DNA from: Lachnoclostridium sp.
GTDB taxonomy: Bacteria > Bacillota > Clostridia > Lachnospirales > Lachnospiraceae
Direction of reading: 5' to 3'
DNA: 64,000 bases
Assembly (NCBI GenBank): GCA_021770065.1
Contig: JAETRR010000011.1
Span: 1-64,000, forward strand
Each line of letters opens with the position of its first letter. The stretch's first letter is position 1. A program made the position numbers and the translations under genes. Shown here in pieces: positions 17,397 through 27,123 of the stretch. The notes below the pieces were generated by a model. It saw nothing but the letters and a program-made list of their open reading frames with translations. It did not search any database and had not been told where the DNA came from.

Positions 17397-18368
17397 ATGA
17401 GATTCGCGTATGAGATACAAAATGAAACGGCAAAAATCTGGCGCTGCTTTGACTATGGAGAGGAAATAGAGATACCGGGCAGCCTGGAAGGGTATCCCGT
17501 GACGGAGCTGGCGCCTTATATATTCTCGGAGCATATGGATGAACAGAAGCTGGAAAAAAGGATTGCGGCAGGACAGGTGTTTCTCTCAGAGGGAAGTGAG
17601 GCTCCCGCGCTGTGCGGATCTGGTCTGAAAGGTGTGCATCTGCCGCCGGCCCTTCAAAAAATAGGAGCCTATGCTTTCTATAACTGCGGCAGACTGGAAG
17701 TCTTTTCTTTCCATGGCGGTCTTAAGGACTTAGGGCCGGGATTGTTCACGGGATGTCATCATGTGAGGCAGCTGAAGCTTACCCTGGATCATACGGGCAC
17801 TTCCTGTCTCCAGGAGATCCTGATGGAACTGAATGAAGAGCTGCGTCTTACCCTTTGCCGGGATGGACGGGAGGCCAGGCTGGTATTTCCGGAGTTTTAC
17901 GAGGAGGGCGTGGAAAACACACCGGCCCGGATTCTGATGACACAGATGCACGGAAGCGGCATGCACTACCGGAACTGCTTTTATCAGAAACGATTTGATT
18001 TCCATGCTTATGACAACTGCTTTTTCCGGGCAAAGGCCCAGGAGAGGGAGATGCTGGTACTGGAGCTGGCTATAGGCCGCCTGCGCTTTCCGCTTGGCCT
18101 GGGGGAACAGGAAAGGGCGGTGTATGAAAGCTATCTTATGGAACACCTTCCGGAGGCCGGACAGCGGGCGGTGAACCAGAGAGATATGGAGCTTCTGATC
18201 TGGCTTATCCGGGAATTTCTTTTTGCAGGAGATTATCCCGGAGAGAAAGAGCTTCTGCGCCGTATTCTCGGACAGGCATCGGAACAGGGTTTTACGGAGG
18301 GAAACGCTTTTCTTCTGGATACACTGCACCAGCGCTTCCCGTCCGGGGAAGAGAGGTTTGATTTTTAA
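17397..18368 (+). CDS. Leucine-rich-repeat (LRR_5-like) protein
   Basis: A 323-residue cytoplasmic-looking protein. Residues 25-125 carry BspA/LRR_5-type features: IPGSLEGYPVTEL, the repeat LKGVHLPPALQKIGAYAFYNCGRL, and a second partial repeat ending GLFTGCHHV. The rest (about 130-323) is a helical region without a recognised fold. No signal peptide or anchor is seen, unlike surface BspA proteins. It precedes the VWA and MoxR-type ATPase genes in the same direction and is probably co-transcribed, so it may be their partner. The start is uncertain: AGGAG lies 12 bases before ATG 17397, and an upstream TTG at 17343 is in frame. Confidence 0.7.
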   Translation: MRFAYEIQNETAKIWRCFDYGEEIEIPGSLEGYPVTELAPYIFSEHMDEQKLEKRIAAGQVFLSEGSEAPALCGSGLKGVHLPPALQKIGAYAFYNCGRLEVFSFHGGLKDLGPGLFTGCHHVRQLKLTLDHTGTSCLQEILMELNEELRLTLCRDGREARLVFPEFYEEGVENTPARILMTQMHGSGMHYRNCFYQKRFDFHAYDNCFFRAKAQEREMLVLELAIGRLRFPLGLGEQERAVYESYLMEHLPEAGQRAVNQRDMELLIWLIREFLFAGDYPGEKELLRRILGQASEQGFTEGNAFLLDTLHQRFPSGEERFDF

Positions 18369-18437
18369 TATTGCCATGCAGGACACGGGCAGCAATCTTT
18401 CACGGTAATATGCTGACATTTAGGAAAGGGAAAGGCA

Positions 18438-19751
18438 ATGGTAATTTACAGAGAACAGGAATTGCATCTGAAGCAGGAAATGCTCGGAGCCAGGATCTTA
18501 AGCCAGGCCCGGAATGAATTGTACCTGCATATGCGTTTTCTGGATCTGGCTCTTGGAAGCCTTTTGGTCCGCCCGGGAGAGGGAATTCATCCGGCCGGTA
18601 CGGACGGGGGCGTCCTCTTTTTTGACCCGGAGGAGCTGTTAAGACTTTACCGGACAGGCCGGGTCCATGTCACACGTCTGTATCTCCACAGTCTGTTTCA
18701 CTGCCTGTTCTGCCATCCGTTTTACCGGAAAGAACGGGATCCGAAAACCTGGAATCTGGCCTGTGACATTGCGGCAGAATCCATTCTGGACGGCCTGGCG
18801 CTGAAATGTGTGCACATCCCCGGCACCTTCCGCCAGTCTGTGTATGCCGGGCTTTTGGAGAACATTTCCGTGCTGACGGCCGGAGGCATATACCGGGAGC
18901 TGTCCCGTATGAACTTAAGCGGGCCGGAGCTTATGAGGTGGGAGCAGGCGTTTCATGTGGATGATCATACTCTCTGGGAACGGGAGCAGCCCCCGGCCCG
19001 GATGGAGCAGAGCCGGAAGCAGTGGGAGAACCTCCGCGAGCGGATGGAGATGGACATGGAGACATTTTCCAGGGAGGCGGCAGAAGGAAGCAGGGGGCTT
19101 GCAGATCAGCTTCGGATTGAAAACCGCCGCCGCTATGATTACCGGGAGTTTCTGCGCCGGTTTTCCGTCCCAAAAGAAGAAATGCAGGTAGATATGGATA
19201 CCTTTGACTATATTTTTTATAACTACGGCATGTCTCTTTACGGAAACATGCCCCTCATTGAGCCCCTGGAGACAAAGGAAGTTCAAAAGATAGAGGAGTT
19301 TGTAATCGTGATCGATACCTCCATGTCCTGTAAGGACACACTGGTGCGGCGCTTTCTGGAGGAGACCTGCAGTATTCTTAAAGAGTCTGAGAGCTTTTTT
19401 AGGAGTATTCACATACGGATTCTTCAGTGTGACGATCGCGTTCAGTCGGATGTGGAGATTACCGGAGCGGAGGGCCTCCGGGATTATATGGAGCATCTGA
19501 CCATTCAGGGGCAGGGAGGGACAGACTTTCGCCCGGCCTTTGCCTATGTGGAGGAGCTGCTGGAAAGGAAGGCGTTTTACCGCCTGCGGGGGCTGATTTA
19601 TTTTACCGACGGATACGGCACCTTTCCCGTGAAAATGCCTTCTTACGAGACGGCATTTGTATTTTTACAGGACAATTACCGGGACATAGATGTGCCGCCC
19701 TGGGCGATTAAGCTTATTTTAGGGCCGGAGGAACTGATTTACGATAGGTAA
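18438..19751 (+). CDS. VWA-like/DUF2201 putative metallopeptidase-domain protein
   Basis: A 437-residue protein of the DUF2201 type: an N-terminal putative metallopeptidase domain and a C-terminal VWA-like domain. The N-terminal part has LYLHSLFHCLFCHPF near residue 90, where a protease-like H-x3-H spacing is kept but the catalytic glutamate is serine; this may be normal in Clostridia. The C-terminal domain has a MIDAS-like start FVIVIDTSMSC near residue 290 and GQGGTDFRPAF near residue 358. The next gene is a MoxR-like ATPase, the usual partner of such VWA proteins. Function unknown; complex remodelling is inferred from the pair. Confidence 0.8.
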   Translation: MVIYREQELHLKQEMLGARILSQARNELYLHMRFLDLALGSLLVRPGEGIHPAGTDGGVLFFDPEELLRLYRTGRVHVTRLYLHSLFHCLFCHPFYRKERDPKTWNLACDIAAESILDGLALKCVHIPGTFRQSVYAGLLENISVLTAGGIYRELSRMNLSGPELMRWEQAFHVDDHTLWEREQPPARMEQSRKQWENLRERMEMDMETFSREAAEGSRGLADQLRIENRRRYDYREFLRRFSVPKEEMQVDMDTFDYIFYNYGMSLYGNMPLIEPLETKEVQKIEEFVIVIDTSMSCKDTLVRRFLEETCSILKESESFFRSIHIRILQCDDRVQSDVEITGAEGLRDYMEHLTIQGQGGTDFRPAFAYVEELLERKAFYRLRGLIYFTDGYGTFPVKMPSYETAFVFLQDNYRDIDVPPWAIKLILGPEELIYDR

Positions 19752-19787
19752 ACGGATTTTTGGTTTGAGGAAGGAGAAATCAGATAC

Positions 19788-21308
19788 ATGAACATAAAAC
19801 GGGCAAAGCAGGAGATAAAAGATACAGTCAGCGCCTATCTTTTGAAGGATGCCTGCGGCGAATATGAGATACCGTCCGTCCGTCAGAGGCCTCTTCTGCT
19901 TCTGGGGGCGCCGGGAATCGGAAAGACCCAGATTATGGAGCAGACTGCCAGGGAGTGCGGCATTGCCCTGGTATCCTACACCATTACCCACCATACCCGC
20001 CAGAGCGCCATCGGTCTTCCCTTTATTCAGGAAAAGGATTTCGGAGGCAGGAAAAAGGCGGTCACGGAGTACACCATGAGCGAGATTATAGCCTCTGTCT
20101 ATGAGAAAATGGAGAAGACGGGCTTAAGGGAAGGGATTCTCTTCATTGATGAAATCAACTGTGTTTCCGAGACTCTGGCTCCGGCCATGCTCCAGTTTCT
20201 CCAGTGCAAGACCTTCGGGGCCCATAAGGTGCCGGAGGGCTGGATCATTGCGGCAGCGGGAAATCCCCCGGAGTACAATAAATCCGTCCGGGAGTTTGAC
20301 GTGGTGACTATGGATCGGGTGCGCAAAATCGAGGTGGAGCCGGATTTTGATGTCTGGAAGGAATACGCGGTTTCCGTGGGAGTTCATCCGGCCATTCTTT
20401 CTTATCTCAGTGTCCGCCCGTCTCATTTCTATCAGATGGAAAATACGGTGGACGGCAGGCAGTTTGCCACACCCAGGGGATGGGAAGATTTGTCCCGGAT
20501 GCTGGAGGTCTGTGAACAGATTGGAAAGACCGTAGACAGGGAGGTGGTCGTCCAGTATCTTCAGCATGAGCGGATTGCCGGGGAATTTGCTAATTATCTG
20601 GAGCTTTATCACAGGTATCAGAAGGATTACGGAATAGAAGAGATTTTGAAAGGAACGATCCGGGAGACAATGCTGAAAAAACTGGCCCATGCCTCCTTTG
20701 ATGAGCGTCTCAGCGTGGTAAGCCTGTTGCTGTCCGGATGTAAGACAGGCTTTCGGGAAGAGCAGCTTCAAAAGAGATTTGTAGAAGGGCTGTTTGGAAA
20801 AATGAAGGAGGCCAGAAGGCTTCTGACAGGTGAGCATGAGGGGAAACAGATGCCCTTTGAGGTTCTGGAGGAGCTGTACCGGGAGAATGAGGCTTACAGA
20901 AAGCGGCAGAAGGAGGCGGAGCTTCTGACAAGAGAGCAGGAACGGGAGCTTTCACGCCTGTCTGTGACCTTGAACGCCTATGGGATGGAGCTTAAAAAGG
21001 CGTCGCCTGCTGCGGGAGAGGAAGCACTGGAGCTCTTGAGGGAGCTGTTTGCAAAGGAGCGGATGGATTACGAGGAGGATAAGGCAAGGAGCGCCGCTTA
21101 TCTGGAGAATGTCTTTGATTTTCTGGAGCTGGCTTTTGGGGACAGCCAGGAGACGGCTGTTTTTGTCACGGAGCTGAACAGCGATCCGGCGGCGATGGCA
21201 TTTCTGGAGGACTATCCCTGTGAGCGGTATGACAGGTATAATCAGCGGCTTCTGTTTGAACAGGGGGATCAAGAGATCCTGGGAGAGATTGATGAGCTCT
21301 TGAAGTAA
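19788..21308 (+). CDS. MoxR-like AAA ATPase
   Basis: A 506-residue AAA+ ATPase. Walker A is GAPGIGKTQ near residue 42, Walker B is ILFIDEINC near residue 118, and sensor 1 is AAAGNPPEYN near residue 162. The C-terminal 250 residues are charged and helical with coiled-coil potential (about 345-405). ATPases like this work with VWA proteins, here the gene 36 bases upstream, in metal insertion or complex assembly. AAGGAG precedes the start. The client is unknown. Confidence 0.88.
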   Translation: MNIKRAKQEIKDTVSAYLLKDACGEYEIPSVRQRPLLLLGAPGIGKTQIMEQTARECGIALVSYTITHHTRQSAIGLPFIQEKDFGGRKKAVTEYTMSEIIASVYEKMEKTGLREGILFIDEINCVSETLAPAMLQFLQCKTFGAHKVPEGWIIAAAGNPPEYNKSVREFDVVTMDRVRKIEVEPDFDVWKEYAVSVGVHPAILSYLSVRPSHFYQMENTVDGRQFATPRGWEDLSRMLEVCEQIGKTVDREVVVQYLQHERIAGEFANYLELYHRYQKDYGIEEILKGTIRETMLKKLAHASFDERLSVVSLLLSGCKTGFREEQLQKRFVEGLFGKMKEARRLLTGEHEGKQMPFEVLEELYRENEAYRKRQKEAELLTREQERELSRLSVTLNAYGMELKKASPAAGEEALELLRELFAKERMDYEEDKARSAAYLENVFDFLELAFGDSQETAVFVTELNSDPAAMAFLEDYPCERYDRYNQRLLFEQGDQEILGEIDELLK

Positions 21309-21376
21309 AAAACTGTCTCAAAATAACCTGCGCAGACTGCGGCCGTTCCTGAGAAAGGTAAGGGGAGAGAAGCTAT

Positions 21377-22183
21377 ATGGAAAAATTAATTATTTTAGGC
21401 ACGGGAAATGCCAATGCGACGAAGTGCTACAATACCTGCCTGGCCCTTCAAAATGAACGGGGGTATTTCCTGGTGGATGCAGGAGGCGGAAACGGGATTC
21501 TGGTTCAGCTTGAGAAGGCGGGAATCCCCCTTGACGAGATACATGAGATTTTTTTAAGCCATGAGCATACGGATCACATCCTCGGCATGGTCTGGGTGAT
21601 CCGGATGATCGCGGCCAGGATGAAGCAGGGAAAGTATGAAGGAAATCTTGATCTTTACTGTCACCGGGAGCTGGTGGAAACTCTGCTGACTATTGTGAAA
21701 CTTACGGTTCAGGGAAAATTTGTGAAGCTGATTGGCGAGCGCATTTTTCTTCATCCCCTGGAGGACGGGGACGAGAGGGAGATTCTGGGGTATAACATCC
21801 GGTTCTTTGATATCCGGTCTGTGAAGGCAAAGCAGTATGGATTTACGCTGACTCTGCACAGTGGGAAGCGTTTCACCTTTGCTGGGGATGAGCCTTACCG
21901 GGAGTGCGAGTATACATATGTGAAAGATGCGGACTGGCTGCTCCATGAGGCGTTCTGTCTGTACAGCGAGAGGGAGCGTTTTAAGCCCTATGAGAAGTGC
22001 CATACCACTGTCAGAGATGCCTGTGAGACGGCAGAGAAGCTTGGGGTGAAGAACCTGGTTCTGTATCACACGGAGGATAAAAACATCGCTCAGAGAAAAG
22101 AGCTTTATCTGGCGGAGGGGAAGCCCTGCTTTTTAGGGAAGCTTTATGTGCCGGAGGATTTGGAGGTATTTGACCTAGATTAA
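21377..22183 (+). CDS. MBL-fold metallohydrolase (RNase Z-like)
   Basis: A 268-residue metallo-beta-lactamase-fold protein. The di-metal motif LSHEHTDH lies near residue 59, an FAGDEP aspartate site near residue 171, and a late histidine in LVLYHTED near residue 230. The arrangement resembles the RNase Z/arylsulfatase branch rather than beta-lactamases. It may be an RNA 3'-processing enzyme or a small-molecule hydrolase. It lies alone, 68 bases after the AAA gene, and could be last in that transcript. Confidence 0.85.
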   Translation: MEKLIILGTGNANATKCYNTCLALQNERGYFLVDAGGGNGILVQLEKAGIPLDEIHEIFLSHEHTDHILGMVWVIRMIAARMKQGKYEGNLDLYCHRELVETLLTIVKLTVQGKFVKLIGERIFLHPLEDGDEREILGYNIRFFDIRSVKAKQYGFTLTLHSGKRFTFAGDEPYRECEYTYVKDADWLLHEAFCLYSERERFKPYEKCHTTVRDACETAEKLGVKNLVLYHTEDKNIAQRKELYLAEGKPCFLGKLYVPEDLEVFDLD

Positions 22184-22427
22184 TCCGGAAATATATTACT
22201 GATGTCCCTGCATTTCTTATGGATGGAGAACAGAAGTTTTTTTTGCAGGAACTTATTTTCCGCTTCATACAAATGCCCGGCAGATAGGCCTTATAGAGCT
22301 TTTGGAGGCTTTTTCCGGAAAAAAGCAGGTCGGGCAAAATAGTGCTCGACTTGTATTCGGTTTCGGGGTAGAATAAAAGACAGGAATTTGGTTTTTGGAA
22401 AAGCCAGGAAAAGGAGTGGAGAAAAGG

Positions 22428-23606
22428 ATGAATAATTTTCAATATTTTACCCCTACGAAGGTGGTATTCGGAAAAGATACGGAGAAGCAGACCGGTGAGC
22501 TGATAAAAGAGCAGAAGTGCGGAAAGGTTCTGGTGCATTATGGCACGGGAAGCGTAAAGAAAAGCGGACTCCTGGATCGCGTGTGTGCGGCGCTGGATTC
22601 AGCCGGCATTTCTTATGTGAGCCTGGGAGGAGCAGTCCCCAATCCCCGGCTGTCTCTGGTGTATGAGGGCATAGAGCTGTGTAAGAAGGAAGGTGTGGAT
22701 TTTATTCTGGCCGTGGGAGGCGGAAGCGCTATTGATTCGGCCAAGGCCATTGCCCTGGGAACGAAGTATGAAGGGGATGTGTGGGATCTGTATCTGAAAA
22801 AGGCTTCTGCCGGGGATGCGCTGCCTCTGGGCGTGATTCTGACCATTGCCGCTACGGGGAGCGAGATGAGCGATTCTACCGTGATTACTAATGAAGAGGG
22901 ATGGCTCAAGAGGGGACTTCACAGCGATCTTATCCGGCCCCGTTTTGCCGTTATGAATCCGGAGCTGACCTATACTTTACCGGAATATCAGACCATGAGC
23001 GGCTGTACGGATATTCTGATGCACACTATGGAGCGGTATTTTTCCCATGAAATGGATACGGATCTGGTGGACGGCATGGCGGAGAGCCTTCTGAAATCCG
23101 TGATGCGCGCGGCAAAGGTACTATTAAAGGATCCGAAGAATTACAATGCAAGGGCAGAGGTCCTCTGGGCGGGAAGCCTGTCGCACAACGGTCTGACCGG
23201 CTGCGGCCGTTCCGGTGACTGGGCATGCCACCAGCTGGAGCACGAGCTGGGAGGCATGTTTGATGTGGCCCACGGAGCAGGGCTTGCGGCTGTGTGGGGA
23301 AGCTGGGCCCGGTATGTGTACAAGGACGATACGGCCCGTTTTGCCAAGTTTGCTGTGAATGTGATGGGGATTGCTTATGACTATGCGGATCCGGAAAAGA
23401 CGGTTCTTCTGGGGATTGAGGCTATGGAGGATTTCTTCCGGTCTATTCATATGCCGGTGAGCATCCGTGAGCTTGGAGTGGAATTGACAGACGAACAGAT
23501 AAAGGAGCTGGCTTATAAATGTACTTATATGGATCAGAGGACGATTGGCGGTATCAGAAAGCTTGGGAAAGAAGACATTGCTAAGATTTATGAGATGGCG
23601 AAATAG
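22428..23606 (+). CDS. Iron-containing alcohol dehydrogenase (butanol dehydrogenase type)
   Basis: A 392-residue Fe-ADH. It begins NNFQYFTPTKVVFG, typical of the NADH/NADPH butanol dehydrogenase (BdhA/YqhD) group. The dinucleotide loop is AVGGGSAIDSAK near residue 93. Metal ligands are an aspartate in GCTDILMHTMERY with its histidine, and histidines in HQLEHELGG and VAHGAG. ATG 22428 has GAAAAGGA before it. The enzyme reduces aldehydes to alcohols in fermentation; the exact substrate is not predictable. The 244 bases upstream hold no gene. Confidence 0.93.
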   Translation: MNNFQYFTPTKVVFGKDTEKQTGELIKEQKCGKVLVHYGTGSVKKSGLLDRVCAALDSAGISYVSLGGAVPNPRLSLVYEGIELCKKEGVDFILAVGGGSAIDSAKAIALGTKYEGDVWDLYLKKASAGDALPLGVILTIAATGSEMSDSTVITNEEGWLKRGLHSDLIRPRFAVMNPELTYTLPEYQTMSGCTDILMHTMERYFSHEMDTDLVDGMAESLLKSVMRAAKVLLKDPKNYNARAEVLWAGSLSHNGLTGCGRSGDWACHQLEHELGGMFDVAHGAGLAAVWGSWARYVYKDDTARFAKFAVNVMGIAYDYADPEKTVLLGIEAMEDFFRSIHMPVSIRELGVELTDEQIKELAYKCTYMDQRTIGGIRKLGKEDIAKIYEMAK

Positions 23607-23706
23607 CGTATGACGTCAGCCTGTTTTGCTCCTTGCTCTGGAAGTAAAGCGGAGTATTCCTTAATAAGATAATTTAAAAGTTCTGATTTAGAAAGAAGTG
23701 GAGAAA

Positions 23707-25056
23707 ATGGAAGATACAAGAACAGATCTGGGAACAGAGAAGGTCAGCCGCCTGCTGGTGCGGCTGGCCATTCCCACGATTACCGCTCAGATTGTAAACA
23801 TGCTTTACAATATTGTGGACCGCATTTACATCGGGCATATCCCGGGTGAGGGGGCGCTGGCGCTTACCGGCCTCGGCTTATGTTTTCCGGTGCTGATGCT
23901 TGTGACGGCATTTTCAAGCCTGGTGGGAATGGGAGGTGCGCCCCAGGCTTCTATTAAGATGGGGCAGCAGGATTCGGAGGGCGCCGAAAGAATTCTGGGG
24001 AACTGCTTTACTATGCTGATGATTCTGGCGGTTGTCCTGACAGTGGTGTTCCGCCTCAACGGACGGGCGCTTCTGTTTCTCTTTGGGGCCAGTGAGGATA
24101 CCATCGGCTATGCGCTGGATTATCTGAATATTTATATTCTGGGGACGATTTCGGTGATGTTTTCCCTGGGACTCAATGCCTTTATCACTACCCAGGGCTT
24201 TACGAAGATCAGCATGCTGACCGTGGTAATCGGGGCGGCGGTCAATATTGTACTGGATCCGGTTTTTATCTTTGGATTTGGAATGGGTGTCCGGGGGGCC
24301 GCGCTTGCCACCATTATGGCTCAGACGGTTTCGGCGGTATGGGTTTTGAAGTTCCTTTTGGGGAATAAGACTGTTTTAAGGATTAAAAAGGAAAATATGA
24401 GAGTTCGAGGCTCGGTGATTCTGCCGGTACTGGCTCTGGGACTGTCTCCCTTTATTATGACCAGTACAGAGAGTCTTCTGAATATCTGCTTTAATACGTC
24501 TCTGCAAAAATACGGCGGAGATCTGGCGGTTGGGGCTATGACCATCCTGTCGAGCTGCATGCAGGTGTGCAGTCTGCCGCTCCAGGGCCTGGCGCAGGGA
24601 GCGCAGCCGATCATCAGCTATAATTACGGTGCAAAGAATATGTCCAGAGTGAAGGAGGCGTTTAGGCTGCTGTTTATCAGCGCTGTCTGCGCTTCCGCGG
24701 TGATGTGGCTGATTGCCGTTTTTGTTCCCGGTTTTTTCCCGTCGCTGTTTTCCGGGGACGAGGAACTGATTACCTATGCATCCTGGGCGATCCGGATTTA
24801 TCTGGGAATGGTCTTTGTGATGGGTGCCCAGATGTCCTGCCAGCAGACCTTTGTGGCTGTCGGGGAGGCAAAGATTTCTCTGTTCCTGGCGCTGTTTCGG
24901 AAGATTATAGTGTTGATTCCGCTGATCTATCTTTTGCCGAATTTTTTTGCGGATAAGGTGTTTGCGGTATTTCTGGCAGAGCCTGTAGCGGATACTATAG
25001 CAGCGCTCACGACCACCATATTGTTTTTTTGGAAATTTCGGAAGCTGTCCCGGTGA
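23707..25056 (+). CDS. MATE-family efflux transporter
   Basis: A polytopic membrane protein of about 449 residues with twelve predicted membrane helices in two similar halves, typical MATE length. The N-terminal half starts LAIPTITAQIVNMLYNIVDRIYIGHIPG, the family signature region, and the second half has a matching QGLAQGAQPIISYNYGA. MATE proteins export cationic drugs or metabolites using Na+ or H+. The start could be GTG 23698 or ATG 23707. No regulator gene sits beside it, and the substrate is unknown. Confidence 0.92.
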   Translation: MEDTRTDLGTEKVSRLLVRLAIPTITAQIVNMLYNIVDRIYIGHIPGEGALALTGLGLCFPVLMLVTAFSSLVGMGGAPQASIKMGQQDSEGAERILGNCFTMLMILAVVLTVVFRLNGRALLFLFGASEDTIGYALDYLNIYILGTISVMFSLGLNAFITTQGFTKISMLTVVIGAAVNIVLDPVFIFGFGMGVRGAALATIMAQTVSAVWVLKFLLGNKTVLRIKKENMRVRGSVILPVLALGLSPFIMTSTESLLNICFNTSLQKYGGDLAVGAMTILSSCMQVCSLPLQGLAQGAQPIISYNYGAKNMSRVKEAFRLLFISAVCASAVMWLIAVFVPGFFPSLFSGDEELITYASWAIRIYLGMVFVMGAQMSCQQTFVAVGEAKISLFLALFRKIIVLIPLIYLLPNFFADKVFAVFLAEPVADTIAALTTTILFFWKFRKLSR

Positions 25057-25136
25057 GGGCAGAGGTTCCTGACCGGAGCCTGTGCAGGCTTGCGGAACTT
25101 AACTTTATGATACCAGCTGGGAGAGACAGGTGGATA

Positions 25137-26186
25137 ATGGAGACACAGATTAGAAAACTTGACTATGAAGCGATAGATATGAATACGATTGAGGAGGCAG
25201 GAAGGGTGCTTAAGGAGGGCGGCCTCGTTGCATTTCCTACGGAGACGGTATACGGACTGGGCGGAGATGCGCTGAATCCGGCATCCTCGGAGAAAATTTA
25301 TGCGGCAAAGGGACGGCCCTCGGACAATCCGCTGATTGTACATATTGCGGAAAAGGCCGATGTATACCGGATAGCAGAGGAGGTTCCGGAGCAGGCAGAG
25401 CGTCTGATGGAAGCGTTCTGGCCGGGACCGCTGACACTGATTTTCTCCAAAAAGGATCTGGTGCCGGATAAGACTACCGGGGGGCTTTCTACGGTAGCAG
25501 TGCGGATGCCGAGCGATAAGATTGCGGCAGCTTTTATCCGGGCATCCGGAGGCTTTGTGGCAGCTCCGAGCGCCAATGCTTCCGGCCGGCCCAGTACGAC
25601 TACGGCGGCTCATGTGGCGGAAGATCTGAACGGACGGATTGAGATGATTCTGGATGGAGGACAGGCTGTGATTGGTCTGGAATCCACGATTGTGGATGTG
25701 AGCGGGGACCTTCCGGTGATTTTGCGGCCGGGGGTGATTACCGGGACTATGATAGAGGCTGTAATCGGGCCGGTGGAGACAGACCGGGCCGTGATTGCGC
25801 CGGATTCCCATGTGAGGCCGAAGGCTCCGGGGATGAAGTACCGTCATTATGCGCCCAGAGCGTCCCTGACCATTGTGGAGGGGGAGACGGCTGCCGTAGT
25901 TGCGGCTGTGAACGAACTGACGGCCAAAGCAGAGGCAGAAGGAAAACGGGTTGGAATTATTGCTGCAGATGAGACGGCCGGGTGTTATGAAAAGGGCCTG
26001 GTGAGGAGCCTGGGGGCGCGCAGCCGGGAGGAGGAGATTTCCAGGCATCTTTTCGAGGTGCTCAGAGGTTTTGACGAGACGGATGTGGACTGTATTTATT
26101 CGGAGTCTTTCGGAGATGCCGCCATTGGGCAGGCGATTATGAACCGGCTTCTTAAAGCGGCCGGGCACCGGGTGGTGCGGGTTTAG
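25137..26186 (+). CDS. L-threonylcarbamoyladenylate synthase (Sua5 type)
   Basis: A 349-residue Sua5/YwlC enzyme that makes threonylcarbamoyl-AMP from threonine, bicarbonate and ATP for tRNA t6A37 modification. The YrdC fold covers residues 18-205 with AFPTETVYGLGGDA, KGRPSDNPLI, PGPLTLIF and the ATP/threonine site SANASGRPS. A C-terminal Sua5 domain (about 220-349) follows, as in the long form. ATG 25137 follows AGGTGGATA; the upstream frame overlaps the MATE gene and is not needed. The gene is a housekeeping one. Confidence 0.93.
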   Translation: METQIRKLDYEAIDMNTIEEAGRVLKEGGLVAFPTETVYGLGGDALNPASSEKIYAAKGRPSDNPLIVHIAEKADVYRIAEEVPEQAERLMEAFWPGPLTLIFSKKDLVPDKTTGGLSTVAVRMPSDKIAAAFIRASGGFVAAPSANASGRPSTTTAAHVAEDLNGRIEMILDGGQAVIGLESTIVDVSGDLPVILRPGVITGTMIEAVIGPVETDRAVIAPDSHVRPKAPGMKYRHYAPRASLTIVEGETAAVVAAVNELTAKAEAEGKRVGIIAADETAGCYEKGLVRSLGARSREEEISRHLFEVLRGFDETDVDCIYSESFGDAAIGQAIMNRLLKAAGHRVVRV

Positions 26187-26247
26187 AGGGGCAGTTTTTT
26201 ATTGTGATTTGTTCTGTTTTCCAAGAGAAGGTATTATTTTGATAAAG

Positions 26248-26594
26248 GAAGTTATCCTTAGCTGCACAGAAGGAAAAGCAAAAGGCTGCATTGCTGCACA
26301 TTCTATTTCAAATATCTTTTTGTATTAAGGAAAGATTATGATGAAGGAGAGAGACGGGAAATATTGGCTGGCTTATGTACAATTTTTGATGTTGAAGGGA
26401 TAGACAGGAATAAATTACTGTCAGGACTTCGGAATGAAGATTTCTCTGGCTTTGAGGACTGTTTACAGATGGAATGTGCAAAAGCATATGTAGCAGAATA
26501 TATTGTGGCAAGGAATATGATTGATTATAAAAAATCAGAGATAAAGGCAATTTTACCGAAAGATTACCTGGAATTATTCTGTGAACCGGAATTT
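26248..26594 (+). pseudogene. VapC-like PIN toxin remnant, truncated and frameshifted
   Basis: Two frames together encode the body of a PIN-domain toxin. The first (26248-26325) reads CTEGKAKGCIAAHSISNIF and meets TAA at 26326. The second continues from 26322 with VLRKDYDEGERREIL, then IDRNKLL, FEDCLQMECA and the C-terminal acidic/arginine motif YIVARN. Loss of one T in the five-T run near 26317-26321 explains the break. The N-terminal DTN motif is missing. It resembles the intact PIN gene at 60690 in layout. The end runs into the 3' end of the opposite-strand DHFR-like gene. Confidence 0.75.
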
Positions 26595-27123
26595 ATCTGC
26601 GTGTATAGATTAAGTCTGTCATACCATTATATGACTGTGTATTAAGTAATCTTAACGGAATCTCTTGTTTTGCATTTTCAAAAAGCCGAATACCAGCGCC
26701 TAAAAGTGTTGGAACTACAGTAATATAATAGCTGTCAATTAAATCCTCATTTACTAACTGTTGTACAAGATTGGCTCCGCCGCATATCCATATATCTTTT
26801 CCGTTTTTTTCTTTTAGTTCTTTTACCAGATAAACAGGATCTATATTTACAAATCGAATTTTTTCAGAGGAAGCCTGCTTATTATGTGTAATAACATAAG
26901 TCGTAAAATCTTTATATACCCACTCTTTTGGTGAAAGTTCAGTAACAATCTGATGATAAGTATTCCACCCCATTAAAATTGTATCAATATTTTTTACAAA
27001 TTCAGAATAGACATCAATATTCTCATTATCGCTGCCTTGCCCTTTCAACCAATCGACACTGCCTTTACTGTCCGCAATATATCCATCAAGGCTCATTGCA
27101 ATAAATAAGCTAATTTTTCTCAT
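26593..27123 (-). CDS. Dihydrofolate reductase-family protein (RibD C-terminal type)
   Basis: A 176-residue RibD_C/DHFR-like protein starting MRKISLFIAMSLDGYIAD, with TILMGWNTYHQI near residue 48, IWICGGANLVQQL near residue 111 and VPTLLGAGIRLF near residue 136. Such single-domain members are NADPH-dependent reductases of uncertain substrate and are common near mobile elements. The gene is AT-rich compared with its neighbours, which suggests transfer. A run GGAGAGAAAGCAGC precedes the ATG on this strand, and a TATAAT-like box lies at 27184-27189. Its 3' end abuts the PIN remnant. Confidence 0.88.
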   Translation of the reverse strand: MRKISLFIAMSLDGYIADSKGSVDWLKGQGSDNENIDVYSEFVKNIDTILMGWNTYHQIVTELSPKEWVYKDFTTYVITHNKQASSEKIRFVNIDPVYLVKELKEKNGKDIWICGGANLVQQLVNEDLIDSYYITVVPTLLGAGIRLFENAKQEIPLRLLNTQSYNGMTDLIYTRR

